From NCBI GenBank assembly GCA_946811185.2, contig OX328096.1, positions 40,686,252-40,750,251 of the forward strand: a stretch of 64,000 nt of DNA, in the 5' to 3' direction. The position numbers were made by a program, and so were the translations under genes. Shown here one piece after another: positions 1 through 10,584 of this stretch. Each line of letters begins with the position of its first letter. Position 1 is the stretch's first letter. The notes under the pieces were generated by a model. The model made no database searches and was not told the origin of the DNA. It saw only the letters and a program-made list of their open reading frames with translations. The stretch is from Hippopus hippopus (Eukaryota; Mollusca; Bivalvia; Cardiida; Cardiidae).

Positions 1-234
1 TTTGAAATAAGTGGCTATGGTAAATGTAAATCTTGGATGGTTTATACAAGACTGAAGAAAAATTGTCAAATTTGGTTTTTAAGTCCGTTCCAGTTCCATA
101 GGTTCATTCCGGTTATTAAGTCCAATCCGGTCTAATTCAGATCCAGATCAATCCATTGACTTTACCCGAAGCTCTTGACTATTTACTTCTCAAAACAAGA
201 AATATCATGAAAAACTTCAGTTTGTTAACTTTCA

Positions 235-335
235 ATTTAAAACTGGTAACCAGTATTTTCTTCTTTTCCCGCATTGTTTTCAAAGGGCTTCTTCCCCACT
301 TTTGTGGAAACTCGGGATTGTGTGGTAAAGGGTTA
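235..335 (-). mobile_element. Family A MITE, right half
   Basis: AACTGGTAACCAGTATTTTC, CCCGCATTGTTTTCAAAGGG, TTGTGTGGTAAAGGGTTA. Confidence 0.7.
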
Positions 336-834
336 CTATACAAGACATAAAATAACAGTTTAACATATCAGTTCCACATTCACAATGATCTAAATAATGA
401 ATGACTGAAGGAATGAGAAGGGTTCCCTGGCCAGTGAGGGTTTGTGAAGCTGGAATTTGCTACAAGTCACCTGGGGGGTATCTATTTTTAGATCCATTCA
501 TACTTTTATGTACTGCTGAGTAGGAATCAGTGATATGAGCCTGATTTGCATAGGTCACTTAATTTACATATAAGCAAACATCGTGTACCTTATCAATGAC
601 ATTTTGTACAGTCTATTACTTTGTAAGTAGACATGTTCAAATTGGGATGGTAGAGATTCTGTGCTTTCTGTCAAAACTGTCATATATCACAGAATTAAGA
701 TTCCTAACAGTAAGTAATTATTTTTCTGTGAGGCAGTATTTGGCAACTGTGGGGTTCTTTGTTTACATTGAGTCTGGCTCAAACTGGATGCCTATAGACT
801 AGCTTCGCTAGTCTAAAAAACACAGTTTTCAAGT
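336..834. other. No recognisable feature
   Basis: AT-rich; contains the small palindrome GACTAGCTTCGCTAGTC at 798-814, just before the array element. Confidence 0.45.
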
Positions 835-1026
835 TGGTTCTACGTCTTTACTACGCCCCTGCCAGGATGTCACTGCGTCTAACACGTCCCAGCTGAGTTT
901 TGTCGCGCGCTTGATAAAGTACGCACCACGTCCTTTGCGTTTTTATTACGTTCTTTCTAAGACCTTTCAGATCGCACCACGCGCTTATTGCGCGTTTACT
1001 ACGTTTTCATAGCGCCCTTCGTGATC

Positions 1027-1036
1027 TTATAAATTT
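1027..1036 (+). promoter_or_regulatory. TATA-like box
   Basis: TCTTATAAATTT about 70 nt before the first ATG of the short ORF at 1083-1280, followed by a pyrimidine-rich stretch that could hold an initiator. No expression evidence. Confidence 0.4.
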
Positions 1037-1082
1037 AAGTCCACGCACTCTCCGTTCTCATTCGTTCTGCAAGTTTTCTTGA

Positions 1083-1280
1083 GTGAACAACCCGCATACA
1101 ACTATGCCTCCAAAAGGTCGTGGGAGAAGAAGACAAAATGGCCAGAAAATGGGTAGCACTTCACAACCTGGCCCCAGTGTTGATGCCTGTGCTGCCGGTA
1201 TAGCAGAACCACCAGGAGCACCAGAGCCTCCTGCAGAGCAGCTTGAAATTACCAAAGTCCGTGAGAGTGATAAGAGTTGA
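1083..1280 (+). CDS. Short basic/proline-rich ORF inside the array element, possibly a first exon
   Basis: A 65-residue frame, or 58 residues from the better-placed ATG at 1104 (MPPKGRGRRRQNGQKMG). It has a basic N-terminus (GRGRRRQ) and a Pro/Ala-rich second half (EPPGAPEPPAEQ). It is G+C-richer than its surroundings and sits 3' of a TATA-like box. No family recognised. It could be the retained 5' exon of an autonomous transposon or a chance ORF. Confidence 0.35.
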   Translation: MNNPHTTMPPKGRGRRRQNGQKMGSTSQPGPSVDACAAGIAEPPGAPEPPAEQLEITKVRESDKS

Positions 1281-1917
1281 AACATAAGTGAAAATGTGAG
1301 AAATTCGGCGAAGTATTTATACTAAAATGCTGGACGTGACATGGGCGCTATGAGAACTTGTTGCAAGCGTACAACGGACGTGTTAAGCACCGAACGAACG
1401 TGTAACAAACGTAATGTCTTATACAACGTGGTATGAACGTACCTTTGCCTTTGCAGAAACATAGAACGGTGGTGATGGGTACGCAATTGTCGTGGTATGA
1501 ACGCAGTAAGAACGCAGTGCAATCTTTCCCGTCCATACCAGGTTTGTACTTCGTCAATGAAGACCCTATTAGGTTCATGCCCCGTTGGTACTATGTCAGT
1601 GCCGTTGTTCCCACGTCCTTATTGAGTCCTTACTGCGTCCTGATTGGATCAGGTCCTCGCTACGATTTTTTGAACATGTTCAAAATTCACCCACGTCAGC
1701 AAAGACCATGAAGATCGCATTACGTCCTTATCGGTTTCTACCGTGTTCCTTCTACGTCGTAAAAGTTCGTACTATGTCGGACCGGTTTTACATTGACGTA
1801 GTGGGAACATGGTCTAGTGTGACTGGGGTTTAACGCTTACATTTCTCCAGTATATGTATACTGCAGTAGTATATGATTGTATTATCTTTTGTAAACCGTG
1901 TTCTGTACTGACGAATG

Positions 1918-2186
1918 AAATGAGCCATGGTCTGAGAAAAGGGGGCTTAATGCATCTGCAAAAAGTATCGACCCAGGTCAGCCTGCGAAGTCCGCGCAAG
2001 CTTACCTGAGCCGACACTTTTTGTTTTGCTGTTGGTCAATTTTCTTCATGCCCTAGGACTGCTCTACCTCATGCTTGAGTCTGTTGTAATACAAAGTGGA
2101 TTTTATGGATCCATAATAATGTGATGTCTTACTTGGTCTCATGTACCAGAGATGCCGTAAACCCCCTTTTGTCAGAGCATGGCTAC
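1918..2186 (+). mobile_element. Family C palindromic MITE, copy 1
   Basis: Begins TGAGCCATGGTCTGAGAAAA with GGGGGCTTAATGCATCTG and ends CCCCCTTTTGTCAGAGCATG, so the ends are inverted repeats. It also holds the family's GACCCAGGTCAGCCTGCG sub-palindrome and TTTTATGGATCCATAATAAT segment. Confidence 0.75.
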
Positions 2187-2439
2187 ATATGTATATTTCA
2201 ACTATCTAACAGTGTTAATGCACTGTCATGATCACTTAAAGCCTTCCATTGGTAATTGAGAATGTGCAGTCTGATCTTTAATATGGCTAGATTTCCTTAT
2301 AGGAAAGAAAATTAAACTCGCAAAAGTCGGGGTTTTGGTACTTTCATTTAAAAAAAAACACAATTTAGTATATCGCGCAGTTTAAAGTTCGACTCAGCAA
2401 TCATCAGTGTTTTTCTTTGCAAGCATTGCACCAGTACTC

Positions 2440-2550
2440 GCGCCGAATGTGTGGGCTACAAGGTTGACATCCGCCTCCGGGTATCGAGCTCGGGACCTCA
2501 TGATTAGGAGGCCGACGCTCTACCTCACTACCACGGACTGACCTAATAGG
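2440..2550 (-). repeat. tRNA-like SINE head fragment
   Basis: On the - strand it reads like a tRNA-derived head: a GGTAGTGAGGTAGAGCGTCG A-box-like part and a GGTCCCGAGCTCGATACCC B-box-like part. No body or tail was found. Confidence 0.5.
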
Positions 2551-3262
2551 AAGGCTTTATACTTTTAAGAAAAGGGTTTTGGGGTTTTAACCCCTTCCAA
2601 AACGACAAATTTTAGACTTTTTCAAATCGAAAGCATCTGCAGACGACGACGTTCTTTGACTAGCTACAAACATGACCGAAAAAGAAGAAAATGATGCTTA
2701 CCAGCATCTTCTACTTTCTCACATTTGTGGACCCCAAAACTCGGGATGGTGTGTTAAAGAGATAAAGACTCAGTGTCTTTTTAAAAGTGGTCGATGGACC
2801 AAAACAAAATGCAAAGTTGTCGTTTGTTTCTTTTCATACTGATCTTGAACGGTAATGTATCCTGTATTTTTTCTCTGAGTCGTATTTTTGTATGTTTTTT
2901 TCAGGTTTGTTTCCAATCTTTCTAATTTTGTGAAATCATTTGCAACAGTATTTACTATCTTGAAATAAAATCCATAAATATATATTCACTATATGGAAGC
3001 TTTTTAACTGATGTAGATCTACTTACATGTCATTAATAAAAGATCGAACAATCCGCGGAAGAAAACTGATTTAAGAAGGACGAGGCAAACGACGGAAAAA
3101 GGGCCTTCTTTATAGTAACTCTATATATGCATCGATATCACCGAACTTAGGATATTTTTATTCTACCATCAAGTCATGTCAAGCGCTGTGAATCCAGCTT
3201 TAGATACGCTATAATAATTCCCTGCATAGCGACACCAGCAAGAAATCAGTGTGTCTAGTTTA
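2551..3262. other. No recognisable feature
   Basis: AT-rich sequence with a decayed family A-like start (TTTTGGGGTTTTAACCCCTT at ~2574) but no coding signal or clear repeat structure. Confidence 0.5.
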
Positions 3263-3523
3263 TATATGAGCCGCGCTCTGGCCAAAGGGAGTTTAATGCA
3301 TCCATTATACCGAGCCAGTCATTCCATCGTTATGGGTCCATAAGATCTATTTTGTCTAACAACCTGCTGAATCATGAGGTAGACTGGTCCTTCGACATGC
3401 AAAAAATTAATAATAAACAAAAAGTTTCGACCCATGTAAGCCTGCGCGGAGTGCGCAGGCTGACATGAATCTAAACTTTTTGCAGATGCATTAAGCCCTC
3501 TTTCCATAGAACATGGCTCATAT
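3263..3523 (+). mobile_element. Family C palindromic MITE, copy 2
   Basis: TGAGCCGCGCTCTGGCCAAA at the left and CTTTCCATAGAACATGGCTC at the right. The internal palindrome AGCCTGCGCGGAGTGCGCAG is well preserved. Confidence 0.8.
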
Positions 3524-4381
3524 ACATGTAACTTCAAAGTATTGACACTGTACGATGTACTTACGCAAGCTTTGTAAAATGCGCTTAATAACTGGGTAAC
3601 TCTTTCGTAAGTCTTCCGATACGAAAAATTGTGTGAACATTTGAGTAAAACGGGCCCATGCATGCATGTATACACAGTACACAGAAAGTTATGGACTCTG
3701 AAGTTATTTATCCTCAGAAACTTCTGAAGATTACTGACTGAAGTACAAGATTTTCATTAACACTCGTGAGAAAAATTGTAAATAGAGTGGAGGAACGTGC
3801 AGAATCAGATTAGACCCAACCTACATACTGGATTATCTTCGTCCGTAAAGTAGCAGCACATGACCTATTTGTAACGCTTTCATTATGCATGAAATGGTAC
3901 ATAAACTTGAAAAGCTATCTTGACCAGTATACGGTGAATCAAACATCAGACTGCACTCTTTGTTCAGGCTGATCTTGATCGTTTAACACTGTAGCACTTT
4001 GGTTCAGTCTTATCTAAATCTGCACTGTCCGCAGAATTACCTAGGATTTTATCCCGCACCCTAAATGGTCAATTTTGCAATGTTGGATAAACTCAGTCTT
4101 AGTTTAATTTTACCCTTACTCTTAAAACTCTAATAAAGCTAACACAAATTATACTGCTTTTGCAGATAGAAAGCGCAATCTGATCGTGAATATATACAGT
4201 CCACTACTTTCAAAAAATGCTCCAGCCAAAACAGCGTTGGAATAGCAATCATTTTCGCTGTTTTCCTGAACCGAAAAAGTTTGTCATTTTTCATCGCATA
4301 AAGGGTGGAAACATAAGTTTGATACATGTGCAGTTTGCAATTTTTGTAAAACATTGTGATGAATGAAACTTGTACCTAATT
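3524..4381. other. No gene; one family B fragment
   Basis: AT-rich. A weak family B core (GCTGATCTTGATCG, then CTGCACTGTCCGCAG) lies at ~3950-4045. Nothing else identified. Confidence 0.45.
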
Positions 4382-4573
4382 CTTAACCATTAAACAATTC
4401 AATAAATGAAATGAAAATTTTCAGCCGATATTGCAAGTTCAAAGTTCCTTTCACCGAAAATGTCTCATGGTATCGGACGAAATAGATCCGAGATCAGACT
4501 GAACTTTCTGTGCAATCTGATCTTAATATATTCTGTCCGCAAGAGCGCCTCAGGTCGCGCTTCCCAGTTTAAT
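4382..4573 (+). mobile_element. Family B MITE, diverged copy
   Basis: TTAACCATTAAACAATTCAA at the left, then the family hairpin (GATCCGAGATCAGACTG, GCAATCTGATCTTAATAT, TCTGTCCGCA) and the right end CGCGCTTCCCAGTTTAA. Confidence 0.65.
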
Positions 4574-4876
4574 GCTTGAATTTCATCTTCTGGCGTTTTG
4601 AGCGGATCTTATATTGTTGGATATCATTTCTTTAGAGTCCAACTTCAGCACATAATTTATGCACCAGCTAAACATATACGATCGTATAGATTGAATCATC
4701 TGAAAAACGTTCCTTGTCTCTTGCAACAGAAAATTGATGAAAAACACTGTGGCTGGGGAGAAATTGTTCGTACCCGGCATTTTATCCTTTTGCCTCTTTT
4801 ATTCATGCATGACATTTTAAGTTGAGCTGATTTTCCATACCATTTTATGTCATCAGCTGCAAGTTTGTTTCGGGGG

Positions 4877-5107
4877 TTAATGAGTTGACTTTTTCCTAAA
4901 CGACTTTTAGACTTGTTCATCTTGAAAGCATAAGCAGATGACAAATTAAACGTGTCTCTAATTGTGACATAATTCTTAGAAAGAGTAGAAAAATCATGGG
5001 AAAAGGAGAAATGCTGATTGCCAGCAGTTTTTCTTGGACCCACGATGTTTTCAACAGCCTTCTTCTTCACGGTCGTTAAAACATGTGATTAGTTGGTAAG
5101 GGTTTAA
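4877..5107 (-). mobile_element. Family A MITE
   Basis: Reversed copy: CCTAAACGACTTTTAGACTT, GAAAGCATAAGCAGATGACA, the hairpin core GGGAAAAGGAGAAATGCTG, and the right end TTGGTAAGGGTTTA. Confidence 0.7.
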
Positions 5108-5113
5108 GAGCAT

Positions 5114-5365
5114 TTGAGCCCCGCTCTGGCAAAAGGGGACATAAGGCATCTCCGTGATGCATGATACCAATCAAGCCATCACGTAATTATGGATCCATTA
5201 TTGCTGCTTTTTTTAACAATAAACTTAATTGTGAGGTAGACTGGTCCTAGGGCATAAAAAATTGACCAATAGCGAAAAGTTTCAGCCCAGGTCAGACTGC
5301 GCTGACCTGGGTCTATAGTTTCGTAGATGCATTAAGCCCCCTTTTCACAGCGCACGGCTCATTTA
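5114..5365 (+). mobile_element. Family C palindromic MITE, copy 3
   Basis: TGAGCCCCGCTCTGGCAAAA to TTAAGCCCCCTTTTCACAGC, with GGCTCA closing the inverted end. Includes the CCGTGATGCATGATACC variant segment. Confidence 0.8.
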
Positions 5366-5389
5366 CAGATTTCAAGATGAATATGACTA

Positions 5390-5926
5390 AATGATTTGTT
5401 TTTGAAAGCAGCATTGCCTCCTTTTCCCTCCATGTTTTAAAAATGCGTTTTCATCACGGTAGTTAAAACATGGGTTTGTTTGGTACAGGGTTAATACTGT
5501 ACCAAAGGGCAAAATTTTAGACTTATCCTAGAAGAATGCATTTGCAAGAAACGAATCAAATGTTAGGTTTCGTCTTTGAAAAGCCGAGGCTGGAAACGTC
5601 GGGCGAAAAAGGAAAAAATCCTTAGGTGCGTTTCCTCCTTTTTCAACAATGTTTTCAAACAAGTCTTCTCCTTCAAGGTCGTTAATATACGGGATTGTTT
5701 GGTAGAAGGTTAACCACACGACGAAAATATAGACTTGTCCAAATTCAAAGCAATCGTAGACTACAATTTAAATATGGCTCAAATGATGGAATATGTCTTC
5801 GGTTGAGTAGCAACATCGTGGGAAAAGGACAAAATGCTGATTACCAGCATTTTCTCCTTTTTCCGCAATGTATTCAACTTTTCCTCAGGGTCGTTAAGAC
5901 GCGGAATTGTTTAGTAAAGGGTTAAT
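5390..5926 (-). mobile_element. Three family A copies end to end, sharing TTAA junctions
   Basis: A truncated copy (5390-5492), a second (5489-5713) and a third (5710-5926) abut. At each junction the end GGTA..GGTTAA runs directly into the start of the next (TACTGTACCAAAGG, then CCACACGACGAAAATA). This suits repeated insertion at TTAA. Confidence 0.7.
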
Positions 5927-6301
5927 AATCGTCAGGTGCATAAAGGAGTCAAAACAACAGGTGCAAGGGATTGGCTCAAGAAAACACGCCGTCGGAAGTG
6001 TCACCAAACGGAATTTGACCTTGTCGATTTCGTTCTCAATCGCCCTCTGACATATTTGTGTAGGGAAAAAAAAACCTTGAAAAACATTGAGGCAACTATT
6101 GTTATTCCTCAACACGTGTACTTTTCTTTACATAAAGTTTTCCCGCCTGTACGAGTACACGTGACCTCTGAGATCTGAACTCTGTTTCAAATGGTATTCG
6201 CGAGTAATCATGGAAAATTAGAATATCGACCGCTAAATAAATGAAAATGACGAAAATTCACAGCGAAATTTGTAATTTCAAGGCCGATTTTACCAGAATA
6301 G

Positions 6302-6513
6302 ATTTACCCTTATCCTACTGAATAAATGTAAATGAAAATTTTCAAGCCGATAGTAAAAAACAAAGTGATGCTATTTCAAACGCTTTTTTTTTGAAGAAAA
6401 ATATTTCGTTATCGGACAGTGTAGATCCAAGATCAGACTGCACGTCTGTGCAGTCTGATCTTGATCTACACTGTCCGCAAGGTTAGCGAGTCGCAATTAG
6501 CAGCCAAATGGTT
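6302..6513 (+). mobile_element. Family B MITE
   Basis: TTACCCTTATCCTACTGAAT, TTTTCAAGCCGATAG, then hairpin TCGGACAGTGTAGATCCAAG with its inverse CTTGATCTACACTGTCCG, and right end TTAGCAGCC. Confidence 0.8.
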
Positions 6514-6645
6514 AAGATATCGGACAGTGCAGATCCAAGATCAGACTGCTTGTTCGGTTTAGTCTGATCTTGATCTACTCGGGCAACAAATACCATGCAA
6601 AAAAGTGCAGTCTGATCTTCGATTTGCACTGATCAGTTACCTGAG
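6514..6645 (+). mobile_element. Family B hairpin fragment
   Basis: A second hairpin directly after the previous copy: ATCGGACAGTGCAGATCC, then CAGTCTGATCTTCGATTTGC. Truncated. Confidence 0.6.
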
Positions 6646-6716
6646 ATTTTCCGGCGAAAGAGAACTTTGAAATTGCTGTAATTGCGGTTTTAACATTGGC
6701 TGTAAATTCCCATTGG

Positions 6717-6939
6717 ACCCTTTTCCAAACGATCCCGAGTTTTTACGACCTTGGGACATTTGAAAACATTGTGGGAAAAGGAGAAAATGCTAATAACCAA
6801 CATTTTCTACCTTTTCCAAAATGTTTTCCACGCTTTCAAAAAACAAGTACATCTACCAAATCATGAGCGACATTTTGAATTGTCCTCTGCATTTTTTTTT
6901 TTTTTAATAAGAGCTAAAATGTCATTCGATAAAGGTTAA
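6717..6939 (+). mobile_element. Family A MITE
   Basis: CCCTTTTCCAAACGATCCCG start, hairpin GAAAACATTGTGGGAAAAGG with AGAAAATGCTAATAACC, and GATAAAGGTTAA end. Confidence 0.75.
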
Positions 6940-7238
6940 TGAATAAATCAAAGACAGAGAAAAAAAAACACGATTTTATCATGTTCCAACTGATTTTGAT
7001 TTCAGAAGCTAAGAATTCAGTTTGATTACACTTCCTCCGGCGAGAGAACAAAACAATAACAACACTATAGATATACCACAAAGACTAGAAAGACAGGTCC
7101 AAGTAAAAGGATTGTGTTAACCCTCATCCAACTGAATACGTTAAACGATACATTTAAGTCGATTGTAAAAAAAAACCCAATTATTGCTACATGTATTTCA
7201 AAGTTTTTTTGTTTTTTTTTGAGGGGGGAAATACATTT

Positions 7239-7366
7239 TTTTCCTACAATGTTTTCTACCCTATCAAAATCAAATTCAAGCATCTGAACTATATATAAAT
7301 TTGCTGTCTGCAATTGCTTTCAATTTGGACTAGTCTAATTTTTTTGTCGTTTGGGAAAAAGTTAAA
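7239..7366 (+). mobile_element. Family A MITE, right half only
   Basis: TACAATGTTTTCTACCCTAT through GCTTTCAATTTGGACTAGTC and GTCGTTTGGGAAAAAGTTAA. The left half is replaced by poly-T/A sequence. Confidence 0.6.
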
Positions 7367-7512
7367 AAATCTCGAATTTTGGAACCCAGCATTTGCTCTA
7401 CACCCTTCACTGTGGACGAGTCAATTGTTTAAAGTACACTTGTGTCTCAGTGTTTGTAGTATATCTATTTATGCAGAATTTTTTCCTCTTTGACATTAAT
7501 GACCAAACCCCA

Positions 7513-7739
7513 TTAACTAAACAATCCCTGGTTTTTACGACCCAGAAGAAGCCTTCTGAAAACATTGTGGGAAAAGGAGAAAATGCTGGTAACCAGCATT
7601 TTCTCCTTTTCCCACAATGTTTTCAACTCTTCTAAAGTCAAGTTTGAATTTTTGAGTCACGTTTATTTTGTCGTCTGCAAATGCTTTCAATTTGGACAAG
7701 TCGAAAATTTTGTCGTTTTGTCGTTTGGTAAAGGGTTAA
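7513..7739 (+). mobile_element. Family A MITE, near-complete
   Basis: TTAACTAAACAATCCCTGG start, hairpin arms AACATTGTGGGAAAAGGAGA / TCTCCTTTTCCCACAATGTT, and end TTTGGTAAAGGGTTAA. TTAA at both ends. A family B copy starts right after it. Confidence 0.85.
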
Positions 7740-7951
7740 TTTACCCTTAACCTGCTAAATAAGTTAAACAAAACTTTCAAGCCAAAAGTGTACACCTAAA
7801 CGTTGCTATTTCAAATGCTTTTTTGGGTAAAGCATACCTACTTATCGGACAGTGTAGAAGTATGATCAGACTGCACGTTCTGTGCAGTCTGATTTTGATC
7901 TAAATTGTCCGCAAAAGGTCCTTGATTCGCGCTTGGCAGCCTACGGGTTAA
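7740..7951 (+). mobile_element. Family B MITE
   Basis: TTACCCTTAACCTGCTAAAT start, hairpin TCGGACAGTGTAGAAGTATG and CAGTCTGATTTTGATCTAAA, and end GGCAGCCTACGGGTTAA. It abuts the family A copy at a shared TTAA. Confidence 0.8.
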
Positions 7952-8213
7952 GTGCCTCCAAACTTTTGACTCGGTAATATGTAGCGATTATTCTTCATGA
8001 GCTCAATATTTAGGAAAAGATGGGAGTGAATGGGGTACCGGGTATAACATTTTTACTAAAAATTGACTGGATTGGAAGAGAAGAAACTTGTGATCCTTAA
8101 TCCCTGAAGTGCTGTATTGATAAAATGACCATTTTCAATTAGGAAGAGCATGAAGACTTATGTTATGTCAAGGTTGCTTTTGCCAAAGTATGTAACAAAG
8201 CAGCATACACTGA

Positions 8214-8273
8214 AGATCCAATCTCAGTCTTCACGTTCTGTGCAGTCTGATCATAATCTACATTGTTTTTAAA
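8214..8273. repeat. Family B hairpin fragment
   Basis: AGATCCAATCTCAGTCTTCA with GTTCTGTGCAGTCTGATCAT: half of the family B hairpin. Confidence 0.5.
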
Positions 8274-8414
8274 AGCAACAGCTTCTAGCACTTTAAGAGC
8301 TAAACCTTTGACACCAAAAACATCAACATGCAACCAATCTATTCGCTTGTATTTATTAAACCCGATCTCTGAACTGAATGACAAAATTTTATACTGGTCC
8401 ATTTTAATTCATTT

Positions 8415-8835
8415 GCAGACAAATGCTGGCATTTGTCTATGAAATGGTTGAAAGCATGGGAGGGTTGCCAGCATTTTCGTCTTTTCCAAAAGTGTTTTCC
8501 AAAGCTGTTTTTCCACAGGACTGTTTAACACTTTACCAAAAGACAAAAATTTAAGACTTGTATAGAGCGTTTATAGGGACCATATCAAATCTGGTTCATT
8601 CAATTTGAACAGACTTTTTCTCGAAATGGTTGAACTCATTATTGGAAAAGGGGAAATGCTGGTTTTCTCATTTTACAGCATTGTTCTCAAAAGCTTTCTT
8701 CCGCAGGATTATCATCTATCTTTACACAGCTGACCAATTCCTGAACCATGCTACACACCATAATTTTTTAAGTGTGTTTTTCTCTCTGGCTTGAAAGATG
8801 TATCTTTAAACACATAATTGCTTGGTAAAGGGTTA
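8415..8835 (-). mobile_element. Family A remnants, one interrupted
   Basis: A decayed half (8415-8525) followed by a reversed copy starting CTTTACCAAAAGACAAAAAT (8526-8720). Its end TGGTAAAGGGTTA appears at ~8824-8836 after about 100 bp of unrelated sequence. Confidence 0.5.
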
Positions 8836-8939
8836 GAATGCTTATAAATGAAATCTATACTTTCAGCGAGGTCAAAGGCCTATCTGTGTATCAATGCTTT
8901 TCCATGAATAATTAACTGGAATAGCCAATGAGATGGAGT

Positions 8940-9005
8940 ATAAAATGTAGATCCAAGATCAGACATAGGTGGTATGCAGTCTGATCTGTATGTACACTGT
9001 TCGTT
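8940..9005. repeat. Family B hairpin fragment
   Basis: ATGTAGATCCAAGATCAGAC with the inverse CAGTCTGATCTGTATGTACA. Confidence 0.55.
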
Positions 9006-9357
9006 AAATCAACCGCAGTTTAGTTTATATCATAAGGGTGTATCAATAAAAAAATTTCAACAGCTAGGTCATTGAGGAATGAATTCTGCATTTTAACAAT
9101 TGTTTTCAACATACAGTTTCTGCTTCGGGACTAAATGTACTTCCTGCTCGTGCATTTACTGTTTTTCGGACTTTGTGCTGTTTCTGTCTGAGCTGAATTC
9201 TTGCAGATTTTGTCCCTGGCGGATTCGGTCCACGTTTTGTGTCTGTAGTACACGCCAGTCTACAACTTACCGTGAAAATACAATTATTTACATATGCTTT
9301 TACCAGAGTACCTACCTGCTTTTACTGCCAGATATTGTAGGTCATGCTCTTGGCAAA

Positions 9358-9622
9358 TAGCCATGCTCTGGAAAAAGGTGATTTAATGCATACCCGTGAT
9401 GCATTATACTAGGTAAGTCATCGCATGGTCATGGATCCATAAAACCCATTTTGTTTGACAACCGACCGAATAATGAGGTAGAATGGTCCTTTGACATGCA
9501 GAAAAATTACCAAAAAGCAAAATGTTTAGATCCAGGTCAACCTGCTTCAACTGCGCTGGCTGACCTGTGTCAGTACTTATTTGCAGATGCATTAAACCCC
9601 CTTTTCACAGAGTATGATTCAA
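9358..9622 (+). mobile_element. Family C palindromic MITE, copy 4
   Basis: AGCCATGCTCTGGAAAAAGG to ATTAAACCCCCTTTTCACAG, with GATCCAGGTCAACCTGC, CATGGATCCATAAAACC and GAGGTAGAATGGTCCTTTGA. Open frames crossing it are chance. Confidence 0.8.
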
Positions 9623-9769
9623 ATATTCTTTTCAAGTGGAAAAGTACTGTTGACCAATATCAGAAGCTGCATCTGATCTATGTCCACAGTGTATGCCATT
9701 GTCTACTTTTACAGAAAAGAGTACTAAGGGGAATAGCCCTCTCAGTACAATATGCAAAAACACTGGCTG

Positions 9770-9840
9770 TTGCAAAAGGCATAGATCAAGATCAGACAAC
9801 AAAGGAACTGCAGTGCGATCTTTTATCTACACCATTCGTC
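9770..9840. repeat. Family B hairpin fragment
   Basis: GCATAGATCAAGATCAGACA paired with GCAGTGCGATCTTTTATCTA. Confidence 0.5.
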
Positions 9841-9901
9841 CGTATTGCCTTTAATTAAAGATTTAAAAAAATCATTAAGAGATTGTATTTACAGCTATCG
9901 A

Positions 9902-9923
9902 AAGAGAGAGAGAGAGAGAGAGA
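9902..9923. repeat. (GA)n microsatellite
   Basis: About 11 GA units. Confidence 0.9.
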
Positions 9924-10249
9924 AGGAGATTTGCATGGTAAAAAATTGATTGAATAGCATTTCTGTCATATCACGAAGGCCAGCGCATCTTTCCGTTCGT
10001 TCCTGGATTATGTTTACCAGTGCTACCGACTGGCCTCACTCTGTTCTTCTGACGGTGAAAACTTGCCTTATCCTAGCCCATATTCCCCTGAGTAATACGC
10101 TTTTGTTTTTGCAATAAAAGTTTACCAAGACCCGCCTGAACATCCCGGGGGTGTGATATTAGAATAGATGGGCGCAGATTGGCATCTTTTGCGGACAAGA
10201 TCTTGCTGAATATCCATGAAGTTTGATCTTCCATAGGCACAGACAGGCG

Positions 10250-10312
10250 CTTTTTGTGAATAGCATAGATCAAAAACAGAACATGCAGTCTGATCTTGGA
10301 TCTGTATCTTCC
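10250..10312. repeat. Family B hairpin fragment
   Basis: AGCATAGATCAAAAACAG and CAGTCTGATCTTGGATCTGT. Confidence 0.5.
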
Positions 10313-10584
10313 GCTTGTACAGCGAGAAATGGTGGAATTATTTATTTGGTCCTGAAAAAATTAAAAACTCTCCGGTCGTTTCACTTTTCCTTGCTCGGGA
10401 AGTCATAAAACTGGGTGTCGAACAATTTCAATCTTTCTTGCCATCTGAATAATTTTCCAAAAATAAAGGATTAAAACCCTTTTCGGTAACATTTGTTGCT
10501 TATCATATTGACTTTGCAGAGGAAGACTAAAAATAATATGTGATAAATACGGAAACCAGATGGAGACTTGAAATGCAAATGCTT

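Larger units (their letters stand above)
835..1840. mobile_element. Array-rich element with TACGTCC-type words and an internal promoter-like segment
   Basis: The flanks at 835-1020 and 1540-1810 are rich in words like TACTACGTC and TACTGCGTCC; 1370-1530 carries the same words inverted (GTATGAACGTAC, GAACGCAGTAAG). Between them lies 1027-1280 with a TATA box and a short ORF. Looks like a non-autonomous element whose arms are iterated words. Boundaries are approximate and no clean terminal repeat was found. Confidence 0.5.

Noticed and set aside
1433..1711. Overlapping open frames on both strands
   Set aside because: Produced by the word array; opposite-strand frames are equally long.
3319..3675. 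118-residue - strand frame
   Set aside because: Lies over a family C MITE and flank; repeats elsewhere give similar chance frames.
9451..9858. 135-residue open frame
   Set aside because: Runs across a family C and a family B repeat; no protein-like pattern or splice context.
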